Assembly: GCA_002315875.1 (NCBI GenBank)
Contig: DCIL01000023.1
Span: forward strand, 58,566-64,718
Source: Verrucomicrobia bacterium UBA1727
Lineage (GTDB): Bacteria; Verrucomicrobiota; Kiritimatiellia; RFP12; UBA1067
Direction: 5' to 3'
Length of the DNA: 6,153 bases
The first letter of the stretch is position 1, and the number at the start of each line of letters is the position of its first letter. Both the position numbers and the translations under genes were made by a program. The notes beneath the pieces are model-generated. The model was given only the letters and a program-made list of their open reading frames with translations. It was not told where the DNA came from and made no database searches. Below, piece after piece: positions 1 to 6,074 of this stretch.

Positions 1-571
1 CCGCCTCGCGGCACGCACGGGACGAAGTGTTCTCGGAGGCGATGAGATTGATCTCGCCGTCTTCCTGCCGCGTCTGCGCTTCGATCGCGGCATAGACCTC
101 GGGATCGTCACGCATGAGACCAGAGCAATCTGAAATGCGCTCGGCACGCTCAAGCTTCCAACGACGGCGCACATGACGCTCGGACTCATCGACAGGCGTC
201 GTGACGAAGGCCTTCACCAACTCGAGCGCATAATCGAGCGAGACCGCATCGGCGCTCATGCACAGGACGTTCGCACCGTTATGCTGACGCGTCAGCGTAA
301 CCTGCTCGACCGTGGAACAGAGCGCGGCACGCACGTTCTGGAAACGGTTCGCCGTCATCGACATGCCGATGCCGGTCTTGCAGATGAGCACCCCGAAATC
401 CGCCGCGCCCATCGCGACGTCGCGCGCGACCTGAATCGCATAGTCGCAGTAATCGCAGCTCGCGCGATCATTCGTACCCTTGTCAACGAACTCGTAAGCA
501 CCCTTGAGCGCATTGACGATCGCGCCCTTGAGCTCCACTCCGCAGTGGTCGGAACCGATAACGATTTTCAT
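1..571 (-). CDS. rpiB: RpiB-GlyA fusion: ribose-5-phosphate isomerase B joined to serine hydroxymethyltransferase (3' end outside window)
   Basis: The 190 visible codons form one uninterrupted frame. Residues 1-145 are an RpiB domain, which interconverts ribulose 5-phosphate and ribose 5-phosphate in the cytoplasm. It shows the N-terminal MKIVIGSDHCG strand, the CDYA segment at 42-45, Cys64 in the position of the catalytic cysteine followed by TGIGMS, ANRFQNVRAAL at 74-84, the HNGANVL segment at 98-104, and a basic ERHVRRRWKLE helix at 131-141. Residues 155-190 match the beginning of serine hydroxymethyltransferase: DPEVYAAIEAQTRQE, then INLIASENTSSRA, the family's RQE...LIASEN signature. The full GlyA part would lie beyond position 1. 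The start is fixed by AAGGAG five bases upstream and by the canonical RpiB N-terminus. Met153 has no ribosome binding site, so a separate glyA start is unlikely. Odd: Lys65 replaces the usual Gly after the catalytic Cys. rpiB and glyA are commonly neighbours in other bacteria, which makes a gene fusion plausible. The RpiB call is very secure; the GlyA call rests on about 35 residues. Confidence 0.9.
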   Translation of the reverse strand, partial: MKIVIGSDHCGVELKGAIVNALKGAYEFVDKGTNDRASCDYCDYAIQVARDVAMGAADFGVLICKTGIGMSMTANRFQNVRAALCSTVEQVTLTRQHNGANVLCMSADAVSLDYALELVKAFVTTPVDESERHVRRRWKLERAERISDCSGLMRDDPEVYAAIEAQTRQEDGEINLIASENTSSRACREA

Positions 572-576
572 GTATT

Positions 577-582
577 CTCCTT
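577..582 (-). promoter_or_regulatory. Ribosome binding site of the rpiB-glyA fusion
   Basis: Read on the minus strand this is AAGGAG, five bases before the ATG at 571. It is a near-perfect Shine-Dalgarno match and decides the start of the fusion gene. It lies in the gap between the possible 27-codon ORF, whose stop is at 595-597, and rpiB. Confidence 0.8.
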
Positions 583-594
583 GGTTTTTGGAAA

Positions 595-678
595 TCAGAA
601 CATATTCTCAACCGCATGATAAAGTACAACACAACCCATTGCACAAAGACTGCCTAACAATACAATAGTCGGTATCAT
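595..678 (-). CDS. Possible 27-residue hydrophobic membrane peptide
   Basis: This short frame encodes MIPTIVLLGSLCAMGCVVLY followed by HAVENMF. About 18 continuous hydrophobic residues would form one membrane-spanning helix, with a short polar tail carrying His and Glu. It contains two cysteines, at residues 12 and 16. It starts about 33 bases after the predicted transcription start of the rpiB promoter and ends 23 bases before the rpiB ATG, so it would be the first cistron of that transcript. The upstream region is A-rich (AAAAAAGATAAAATC) with no clear GGAG, so initiation would be weak. Its base composition is AT-rich like the leader, unlike the neighbouring genes. No family is recognised. 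It may be a real small protein, a leader peptide, or a chance ORF in a 5' untranslated region. Confidence 0.3.
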   Translation of the reverse strand: MIPTIVLLGSLCAMGCVVLYHAVENMF

Positions 679-712
679 GATTTTATCTTTTTTAGTTGGT
701 TAGAACATTCGG

Positions 713-727
713 TTGATATTATATCAA
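713..727. promoter_or_regulatory. 15-bp palindrome over the -10 box (candidate operator)
   Basis: The sequence TTGATATTATATCAA is a perfect inverted repeat: seven-base arms around a single central T. The minus-strand -10 hexamer TATAAT lies wholly inside it at 718-723. A dimeric repressor bound here would block the promoter of the rpiB transcript. A palindrome of AT-rich bases over a TATAAT box has some chance of arising without function, because TATAAT is itself nearly self-complementary. Confidence 0.35.
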
Positions 728-747
728 AATCAGATGCGATAGTTCAG
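718..747 (-). promoter_or_regulatory. Sigma70-like promoter for the small ORF and rpiB-glyA
   Basis: On the minus strand a consensus TATAAT lies at 718-723, preceded by TGA, which gives an extended -10 (TGnTATAAT). A weak -35 candidate, CTGAAC, lies at 742-747 with an 18-base spacer and overlaps the stop codon of the gmhA-like gene. Transcription should begin near 711, giving a leader of about 140 bases before rpiB. Confidence 0.6.
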
Positions 748-1367
748 TCGAAGAGTTCCTCCTCGACCGCCGCACAGAGAGCGTGGTAGACCGGCAGATG
801 GTATTCCTGGATGCGATAGGTCTCGCTCGCCGGCACCCGGATCGTGACATCGGAGATCTCGGAGAGCCGCGAGCACTTCTCGCCGGTGAGGGAGAGAACC
901 TTGCCGCCCATCGCGCGCATCACTTCCGCCGCGGCCACGCAGTTCGCACTGTTGCCGCTCGTGGAAAGGACGATAAGCACGTCGCCTTCCTTCGCGAGAC
1001 CGAGCACCTGTTGGGCGAACGCCGTCTCCCACGCGACATCGTTCGAGAACGCGGTGATGATGCCGCACATCGAGACGAGCGAAATCGCCGGCAGCGAACC
1101 TTCAAGTTTCGACGCGAGAAAAGGATGAAGCTTCGCGGCAACTTTCGCCGGGATCGCACGATGCTTGCGGAACTTCTTCAGGAGCTCACCGCAGATGTGC
1201 TCGGAATCGCTCGCACTGCCACCGTTGCCGCAGACGAGCACTTTCCTTCCGGACGAATAACACACGATGAGCATCGCAAGCGACGCATTGATTTCCGAGC
1301 TAACCGAAGCGAGCTCGGGATAATGCGCAAGCAACTGAGAAACGATTTTAAGCGTGGTGTTTTTCAT
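744..1367 (-). CDS. gmhA: SIS-domain phosphoheptose isomerase (GmhA-like)
   Basis: This 207-residue cytoplasmic protein is of the GmhA type, which converts sedoheptulose 7-phosphate to D-glycero-heptose 7-phosphate, the first step of ADP- or GDP-heptose supply for lipopolysaccharide, capsule or surface glycans. Visible motifs are VLVCGNGGSASDSEH at 43-57, Glu61 in the catalytic position, AISLVSMCGIITAFSND at 94-110, the phosphate-binding STSGNS at 135-140, LSLTG at 158-162, and VPASETYRIQEYHLPVYH at 178-195. His57, Glu61, Gln187 and His195 keep the spacing of the metal site described for Burkholderia GmhA. About 18 residues are inserted at 66-90 relative to E. coli GmhA (192 residues), as I recall in a branch of the family from gut anaerobes. 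The usual Gly-Gly after LTG is replaced by Lys164-Cys165. The start gives the normal helix of about 45 residues before CGNGG. There is no ribosome binding site because the promoter abuts the ATG. A related SIS isomerase with another sugar substrate is possible. No other heptose-pathway gene is in the window. Confidence 0.8.
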   Translation of the reverse strand: MKNTTLKIVSQLLAHYPELASVSSEINASLAMLIVCYSSGRKVLVCGNGGSASDSEHICGELLKKFRKHRAIPAKVAAKLHPFLASKLEGSLPAISLVSMCGIITAFSNDVAWETAFAQQVLGLAKEGDVLIVLSTSGNSANCVAAAEVMRAMGGKVLSLTGEKCSRLSEISDVTIRVPASETYRIQEYHLPVYHALCAAVEEELFD

Positions 1368-1375
1368 ACGCGCAT

Positions 1376-1384
1376 ATTATACCA
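1376..1384 (-). promoter_or_regulatory. Extended -10 promoter of the gmhA-like gene, giving a leaderless transcript
   Basis: The minus strand reads TGGTATAAT, a consensus extended -10 element, with only eight bases between it and the ATG at 1367. With normal spacing the transcript should start at about 1369, leaving about two leader bases. No convincing -35 is present; the upstream 16-18 bases are occupied by the terminator hairpin (best partial match TTTTCC). An extended -10 can act without a strong -35. Confidence 0.6.
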
Positions 1385-1415
1385 AAAAGAGCGCGCCGGA
1401 AAATCCGACGCGCTC
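1384..1415 (-). terminator. Strong intrinsic terminator after the histone-like gene
   Basis: On the minus strand a 12-base arm (GAGCGCGTCGGA) pairs with TCCGGCGCGCTC around a three-base TTT loop. All twelve pairs are Watson-Crick except one G-T. Five Ts follow immediately at 1384-1388. It lies 32 bases after the histone-like stop codon and directly precedes the next gene's -10 box. On the plus strand the hairpin is not followed by a T-tract, so it is directional. Confidence 0.85.
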
Positions 1416-1446
1416 TCAAGTATGACCTTACGGTCGGGAAGCCAAC

Positions 1447-1647
1447 TTATTTCTTCTTGGCAGCAACCTTCTTCGCGGGAGCCTTCTTAGCAGGAGCGGC
1501 CTTCTTGGCAGCAACCTTCTTGACCGGCGCCTTCTTCGCGCAGCAACACTTCTTGGCCGGAGCCTTCTTAGCAACGACCTTCTTGGCCGGAGCCTTCTTA
1601 ACCGCCTTCTTGGCGGGAGCCTTAGCAGCAACCTTCTTGGTAGCCAT
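1447..1647 (-). CDS. Lysine/alanine/proline-rich histone H1-like DNA-binding protein
   Basis: This 66-residue protein has 26 Lys, 22 Ala, 7 Val, 6 Pro and no acidic or aromatic residue. It is built from imperfect repeats of the type APAKK(V/A)xxKK, the low-complexity basic pattern of eukaryotic H1 tails and of bacterial H1-like proteins such as the chlamydial Hc proteins. It would bind DNA or RNA nonspecifically through charge and help compact the nucleoid; this role is inferred from composition. Odd: residues 34-36 are Cys-Cys-Cys, placed near the centre between two AKK blocks, the only cysteines in the protein. The start has AAAGGA nine bases upstream. The gene has its own promoter and a strong terminator, so it is a monocistronic unit. 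The antisense strand gives an Ala/Phe/Leu-rich ORF, which is a shadow of the repeats. A ribosomal or RNA-binding role cannot be excluded. Confidence 0.85.
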   Translation of the reverse strand: MATKKVAAKAPAKKAVKKAPAKKVVAKKAPAKKCCCAKKAPVKKVAAKKAAPAKKAPAKKVAAKKK

Positions 1648-1656
1648 AGGTATTGA

Positions 1657-1662
1657 TCCTTT
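1657..1662 (-). promoter_or_regulatory. Ribosome binding site of the histone-like gene
   Basis: The minus strand reads AAAGGA, with nine bases to the ATG at 1647. This is an adequate Shine-Dalgarno site and supports the chosen start. Confidence 0.6.
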
Positions 1663-1720
1663 TACTTATCGTGGTTGTCGGCACACCCTTGCGAGCGCTA
1701 CTTCCGCAACCGCTGCGTGT

Positions 1721-1749
1721 ATAATACAATATACTTCCGAAAGAATCAA
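1721..1749 (-). promoter_or_regulatory. Sigma70-like promoter of the histone-like gene
   Basis: On the minus strand TTGATT at 1744-1749 (four of six to TTGACA) and TATTAT at 1721-1726 (five of six to TATAAT) are separated by exactly 17 bases. Transcription would start near 1714, giving a leader of about 67 bases. The rest of the 137-base gap between this gene and the secreted-protein gene shows no other gene. Confidence 0.65.
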
Positions 1750-1784
1750 GGGGGTGTTTTGAAATTTTTTCACCGAGAAATTTA

Positions 1785-4700
1785 TCAGTGCAAGAGGAAG
1801 ATCATTCCCTTGCGGCAGATGGACCAGAGCTTGCCGAGTTTCTTGAGCGACCAACGACTCGAAAGACCATCGACGGATTTGAAATCTCCAGTCGCGGCGC
1901 CAGTGACGGACAACACCTGTTGCACAGTTGGCGTTGTCTTAAGCGTATCGCCATCGAGGAAGGTCGCCACCGCATTCGAGCCGAGCGTCAGATTGCCGCT
2001 CACCGTAAGCGCACTCACCGCACCGTTGCGGACAGCGAACGTCACGCCGTCGCTTACCGTCAGCGTGCCGACATTCGCGAGCGTTCCGCCATCGCCACCC
2101 GTAAGCGTCTTGAGCGAGCAGTCGCGTCCGCCCATGTCGAGCGTCGCGCCGCCGATCACACCAACTCCAGTTGCAGCGCCAAGCACGTTCGTGGAGAAAG
2201 TCGGGGTGGCGTTCCACTTGCTCGTGAGATACTTAGAGGCCGCGAGACATTCCTCCGGCGTAAGCACACGACTCCACGCAATCGCCTCGCCAAGATAATA
2301 GTCAGCGCCGCCATTGCCGTATCCGCCGAGATAGAATTTCACCGAATCGCGTCGACTCTTGTAAGGTGACCAATCGCTGCAAGTGCAGACGAAAGTATAC
2401 GGAGTCGCAGGCACCGCAAGATTGCCCATATACGTTTTAGAGGAAACATCGACATCATTGAGCACAACCGTCTCTCCCGCCCTGAGGAAAGTCACGCTCG
2501 TAGCGCGAAGGCCGTCACCATCCTTGATCACGCCAATCTCGCCGTTTCCGTTGGCTCCGATCATATAATTGTTCGCCGTACCGCTCTTCGCGACGAACGC
2601 TATCGTCTTGACGGTCGCCGTCTCACGGCTGTTCATCGACGAGCGTCCTTGGTAGGTCGATGTATCAGAACAGGTGAAGTGGATGGACGGATGACCGTTG
2701 AATGACGCGGCGTTTTCATCGAGCATCGGCGGCACGGCTTTACGGCTCCAGAAATCGATTACCCCAATATTGAAAAACGACTTGATCGTGCCCGCCTTCG
2801 TGGTGAGGTTCGTGACCTGTCCCGCATCATTGGTAGTGATGGTCGACGCGTCCATCGCATCAACCCAGAACGCGATGCTGTCCGTTGGCATGCCCGCGAT
2901 GTGCGATCCGAGCGAGGCGCTTCCACCGTCCACCACCAGCCGCGCACCATCGCGAAACGCCGCGTTCACCGCGCCAGCACCGCTCGCGACGAGCGTGACC
3001 TGTCCTGTCACCTTGCCGGAGAACGTGCACGCGCCAGTCACCCGAATCGTCGCCGGATTCGTCGAGCTGTTCGAGATCGTGCCGCTACCTGAAAGCGCGG
3101 CGACCGTGACCTCGTGTCCGTTCAGATCGAAAACGCCTGCCGCGCCGACTTCGAGCGTGGACGCGGAACTGATCGAGGTCACCGGCAGCGCGGCGAGATC
3201 CTTCTCGGCAGTGAGAGTCCGCCCCAGCCACTTCTCGCTCAAATAGTTCTCGATCCGCTGGCGCTCGCCGTCCGAAAGCGTACGATTGAAGCCCAGCACT
3301 TCGCCGAAGTATCCATCCCAGTTGCGATTGTCCCACTGGCATCCGCCGATCGCGGGCGTGAAAGTCGGAACACTGAGGTAATCACTGTAGCCGGTAACGA
3401 CGTCTGCTCCATGTCCGAACCCGAGAATAACCGGTGCGTCGGTGAGTGTAACGTACGTCGTTTTCTTCGCGCCATTGAAATAACCATAGCCCCAAGTTGG
3501 ATAACGATTACCTGCGTTGTTTTGTCCGAGGTCAATCTGATGATTCGATACGGCAGTATGGTCAGAATTCGCTCGGCCGAAAAGTCCACCGCCACCTGAG
3601 GTTTTACTGGCGTCAGGCCCGCCCATAATCGCCATGATCAGCTGACGCTGGCGAACACTGGACGATCCATACATACGCGCCGTATCCGCACGCTTGAAAT
3701 ACAAGGGTGTCAGGTCGTTCATCTTGAAATCCGTCTTGACGCCACCGTGAGGGGCCGATCCACTATACGTCGAACCTATCGGCGTGGAGAAAGATATGCC
3801 ATAGCCGGGTTTCGATTTCCAGGTCGTGTAGGATTGGTTGCCCTCATTCCAGACGAGCGAATTATCATCACTGGCGTCCAGCCAGTAGGAGACGTCGGCC
3901 GTATTCGGCGTGCCGTCGCGGCGTCCGAGACGCAGCGTGCCGTTCTCGATTTTCGTCGCACCCGTGTAGGTCATCGGACCCAGAAGTTCGAGCGTATTGT
4001 TGCCCTTCTTGACGAGCGAGAGCGTACCGGTGAGAACGGACGATATGACGTTCGTCTCCTCAGCATTTTGCCCCACCGTCAAAACCGCATTCTCACTCGT
4101 CCCCTTGAACTCGCAGCCGTAGTCGAAGTCGGCATAACCGACCGTCACCGGCGCGGACGTGTCGACCTTCGCCTGCGCCTGAAGGATCATCTCCGTGGCC
4201 TCGATGTCGTCCGCGAAGGACGCCTGATCCTTCTGCACGACGACCGTACCGACGCCAGTGGCGATGGAATTGGTGACGACATGCTTTTGTCCGCTCGGAG
4301 AATTGAGGAAGTAGAGTTTAGAGGACGAGCCGAGCTCAATGTCGCCCTGTCCGAGCGTACCGCCCTTGTCGACCATGAGATGCGTGCAAGTCACCTTGGT
4401 GACACCGGCGTATGTATTCGTCGCGAAAAACTTCATCACGCTTCCTGAAGCAGTAAGGCCGCCGCGACCGACGATCGGACATTTGAAGTTAGCCGCAGTA
4501 GATGAACTGGCATTGATCTTGGCATCCTCTTCAAGGGTTACGAGTCCGTCCTTGTCCATGATCCAGTTCTGCGATGCCCAGCCACCGCCGGACACATCCA
4601 GCGCGCCCGAACCGTCACCCGCACCCGCAAGATGAAGACGATTGGTGTAGGTGCCGATCGTACACGTCAATCTCGTGGACGGATAGACATAGGTCATCTC

Positions 4701-6053
4701 ACCTCCAGCATAGATGTCGTGATCATAGGGAAAGACGCGAGTGGAAAGGGACATCGTATAGCCGTAAATGCGCGTCGGACCAGTCCACCCGATCTGATAA
4801 TTTTTCGGGAACGTCAACGTCGGACGCGCACTCGTCGGACTGGCATTCGCGGTGGCCCTGTTGACGATGAAATTGACACCCTTCGATCCGGTGATCGGCG
4901 TATTGACATAAAGCGAGGCCGGTGTCGCCGGCGTGTCGCGGTAGATATAGCCCTCGGACGAGCCGAACGCCAGCGTGCCGGTGCCGGTGATCGAATTGGT
5001 GACGCTCGGACTCGAGAGCCATACGGCCGCCGGCTTGTTATTGTCACCCACCGTCAGCGTTGCCCCTTCCGCAATCGTCAGCTGCGCGCCGCTCACCTGC
5101 AGTCCACCGACCTTGGTGTCCGCAGAAACCGTAGTCGCCGCCGTGACCTTGGCAAGTCCTGGCACATCCGTTCCCGAAGCAAGCGTCGTTCCCGTCGCAG
5201 GCACGAAGCCATTCGTCTCATCGTAGGAAAGCGGAATGAGCGGATATCCATCGCTGCCGCGGTTCTGCGCCACAAAGCGCGGATCGACGAGTCCGTTCAC
5301 GACTTCGGGACGACTCGCCGCCTCGCCGATCAGCACGCGCTCGGTGTTGCCGAACGTGCTCGCTCCAGTCGTTCCGAAAATAATCGGACAGTGATCGGGG
5401 ACTGTGATGCTGCCGATCGTGAGCGTGGCCGAGGTCTGATTTTTCTTATCCATTGAAAAGCAGACGCAACCGCGTCCGACGATCAGCGAGGGAAGCGTCG
5501 CCGATGCCGCGCCCGAGCCGGACGGTGCCCAGTCGACGCGTCCGTTCTTGAGCGTGAACGGAGAGTCGGTAATGACGTTGCCGGTTGAATTGGTGGCGCG
5601 CATGAAACCATCCGCGAGCGTGACCGACTTGTATCCGGTCAAGGTAGAATATATCGGAGCCCAATTGCCGTTGCCGGTCTTGGTAAGTGTCGCGTCCGAG
5701 TTCGCAGCCGGTAAATCAATTTTGATGACTGGAGCAGTACTTCCCTTAACACAGATCTCCGCATCTCCAGTCATGGAAATCGCCTTTCCCGCAACAGTTT
5801 GTGTCGCGGAGAGATTTACAAACATCATGGCGGACAACGTCAAACCCTCTACATTTTGATTAAGGTCTTGAAGCCATGTCGGCATGATTGCCACACCACC
5901 GTTGGAAGGTTTCTGCTCCTGATACCAGCAGTCGATATTGCTCCATGACCTCGCTGTCCAGTAATGCGCATTGTCAATCCACAATCCGTCCGTGGCAAAA
6001 ACGGAACCTGCTAAAAACACGACTGCCGCCATTGCGAATACATAGCGAAACAT
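1785..6053 (-). CDS. Large secreted beta-strand-repeat protein with two LamG-like domains
   Basis: This 1422-residue protein begins with a signal peptide: basic MFRYVF, a hydrophobic core, and a likely cut after SVFA at residue 20. The frame is open for 33 more codons upstream, but the promoter lies there, and AAGGAG seven bases before this ATG fixes the start. Residues about 21-720 are Gly/Ser/Thr/Val-rich beta-strand sequence. The clearest autotransporter-associated beta-strand repeat is at 676-710 (LVKKGNNTLELLGPMTYTGA and on to GTLRLG), with weaker ones near 120-155 and 525-575. Two LamG/concanavalin-like domains follow, at about 721-945 and 1059-1281, each trailed by beta-helix-like linker. 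No beta-barrel autotransporter domain, LPXTG or PEP-CTERM motif is seen; the protein ends in a basic, then hydrophobic tail (residues 1399-1422). By family analogy it is exported and sits on or outside the cell surface, perhaps binding glycans; the ligand is unknown. It has its own promoter and no visible intrinsic terminator. Confidence 0.88.
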   Translation of the reverse strand: MFRYVFAMAAVVFLAGSVFATDGLWIDNAHYWTARSWSNIDCWYQEQKPSNGGVAIMPTWLQDLNQNVEGLTLSAMMFVNLSATQTVAGKAISMTGDAEICVKGSTAPVIKIDLPAANSDATLTKTGNGNWAPIYSTLTGYKSVTLADGFMRATNSTGNVITDSPFTLKNGRVDWAPSGSGAASATLPSLIVGRGCVCFSMDKKNQTSATLTIGSITVPDHCPIIFGTTGASTFGNTERVLIGEAASRPEVVNGLVDPRFVAQNRGSDGYPLIPLSYDETNGFVPATGTTLASGTDVPGLAKVTAATTVSADTKVGGLQVSGAQLTIAEGATLTVGDNNKPAAVWLSSPSVTNSITGTGTLAFGSSEGYIYRDTPATPASLYVNTPITGSKGVNFIVNRATANASPTSARPTLTFPKNYQIGWTGPTRIYGYTMSLSTRVFPYDHDIYAGGEMTYVYPSTRLTCTIGTYTNRLHLAGAGDGSGALDVSGGGWASQNWIMDKDGLVTLEEDAKINASSSTAANFKCPIVGRGGLTASGSVMKFFATNTYAGVTKVTCTHLMVDKGGTLGQGDIELGSSSKLYFLNSPSGQKHVVTNSIATGVGTVVVQKDQASFADDIEATEMILQAQAKVDTSAPVTVGYADFDYGCEFKGTSENAVLTVGQNAEETNVISSVLTGTLSLVKKGNNTLELLGPMTYTGATKIENGTLRLGRRDGTPNTADVSYWLDASDDNSLVWNEGNQSYTTWKSKPGYGISFSTPIGSTYSGSAPHGGVKTDFKMNDLTPLYFKRADTARMYGSSSVRQRQLIMAIMGGPDASKTSGGGGLFGRANSDHTAVSNHQIDLGQNNAGNRYPTWGYGYFNGAKKTTYVTLTDAPVILGFGHGADVVTGYSDYLSVPTFTPAIGGCQWDNRNWDGYFGEVLGFNRTLSDGERQRIENYLSEKWLGRTLTAEKDLAALPVTSISSASTLEVGAAGVFDLNGHEVTVAALSGSGTISNSSTNPATIRVTGACTFSGKVTGQVTLVASGAGAVNAAFRDGARLVVDGGSASLGSHIAGMPTDSIAFWVDAMDASTITTNDAGQVTNLTTKAGTIKSFFNIGVIDFWSRKAVPPMLDENAASFNGHPSIHFTCSDTSTYQGRSSMNSRETATVKTIAFVAKSGTANNYMIGANGNGEIGVIKDGDGLRATSVTFLRAGETVVLNDVDVSSKTYMGNLAVPATPYTFVCTCSDWSPYKSRRDSVKFYLGGYGNGGADYYLGEAIAWSRVLTPEECLAASKYLTSKWNATPTFSTNVLGAATGVGVIGGATLDMGGRDCSLKTLTGGDGGTLANVGTLTVSDGVTFAVRNGAVSALTVSGNLTLGSNAVATFLDGDTLKTTPTVQQVLSVTGAATGDFKSVDGLSSRWSLKKLGKLWSICRKGMIFLLH
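2211..2879 (-). repeat. LamG-like domain, second copy of an internal duplication
   Basis: Residues about 1059-1281 of the secreted protein open with AFWVDAMDAS and close with YYLGEAIAWSRVLTPEE, then YLTSKW. The distance from the opening Trp (1063) to the closing Trp (1280) is 217 residues, against 218 in the other copy. The duplication is visible at protein level only; the two copies are diverged in DNA. Confidence 0.7.
3219..3893 (-). repeat. LamG-like domain, first copy of an internal duplication
   Basis: Residues about 721-945 open with SYWLDASDDN and close with GYFGEVLGFNRTLSDGE, then YLSEKW. The closing G-E-(hydrophobic)-(x)-R-x-L...YL..KW signature is the usual end of LamG/concanavalin-like jelly-roll domains in secreted proteins of this type. 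It follows directly after the best beta-strand repeat. Confidence 0.7.
3924..4028 (-). repeat. Autotransporter-associated beta-strand repeat (best copy)
   Basis: Residues 676-710 fit the family pattern of a (V/T)K.G..TL.L.G...YTG.T....GTL.LG unit. This is the motif that places the protein in the beta-strand-repeat family; other copies in the protein are degenerate. Confidence 0.75.
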
Positions 6054-6060
6054 CTGACAA

Positions 6061-6066
6061 CTCCTT
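6061..6066 (-). promoter_or_regulatory. Ribosome binding site deciding the start of the secreted protein
   Basis: The minus strand reads AAGGAG, seven bases before the ATG at 6053. This selects the start in front of the signal peptide over the upstream in-frame ATG at 6152. Confidence 0.85.
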
Positions 6067-6074
6067 ATTATGGT

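Noticed and set aside
113..115. Separate glyA start at Met153 of the fusion
   Set aside because: No ribosome binding site precedes it and the frame is continuous with RpiB, so a single fused product is simpler.
173..619. Plus-strand ORF of 148 codons opposite rpiB
   Set aside because: The opposite strand encodes an unmistakable RpiB; the plus-strand product is Arg/Asp-rich with no recognisable motif.
783..1490. Long plus-strand ORF opposite the gmhA-like gene
   Set aside because: Arg-rich, low-complexity translation typical of the antisense of a GC-rich gene; the minus-strand protein has clear SIS-domain motifs.
1447..1647. Tandem repeat or CRISPR-like array
   Set aside because: The DNA repetition is explained by Lys-Lys/Ala-Pro codons of the histone-like protein; the units are short, irregular and lack spacers.
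1648..1714. Riboswitch or structured leader before the histone-like gene
   Set aside because: Only short alternative stems (TTGCG/CGCAA and GGTTG/CAACC) are visible and they match no known riboswitch.
1720..1725. TATAAT on the plus strand
   Set aside because: It overlaps the better minus-strand promoter and there is no credible plus-strand gene downstream.
1750..1784. Possible terminator after the secreted-protein gene
   Set aside because: Only weak AT-rich pairing with a bulge and no T-tract after it; not a convincing intrinsic terminator.
3747..5456. Several plus-strand ORFs opposite the secreted protein (for example 3747-4448 and 4632-5456)
   Set aside because: They are Arg-rich shadows of a single continuous 1422-codon minus-strand gene with signal peptide, ribosome binding site and known repeats.
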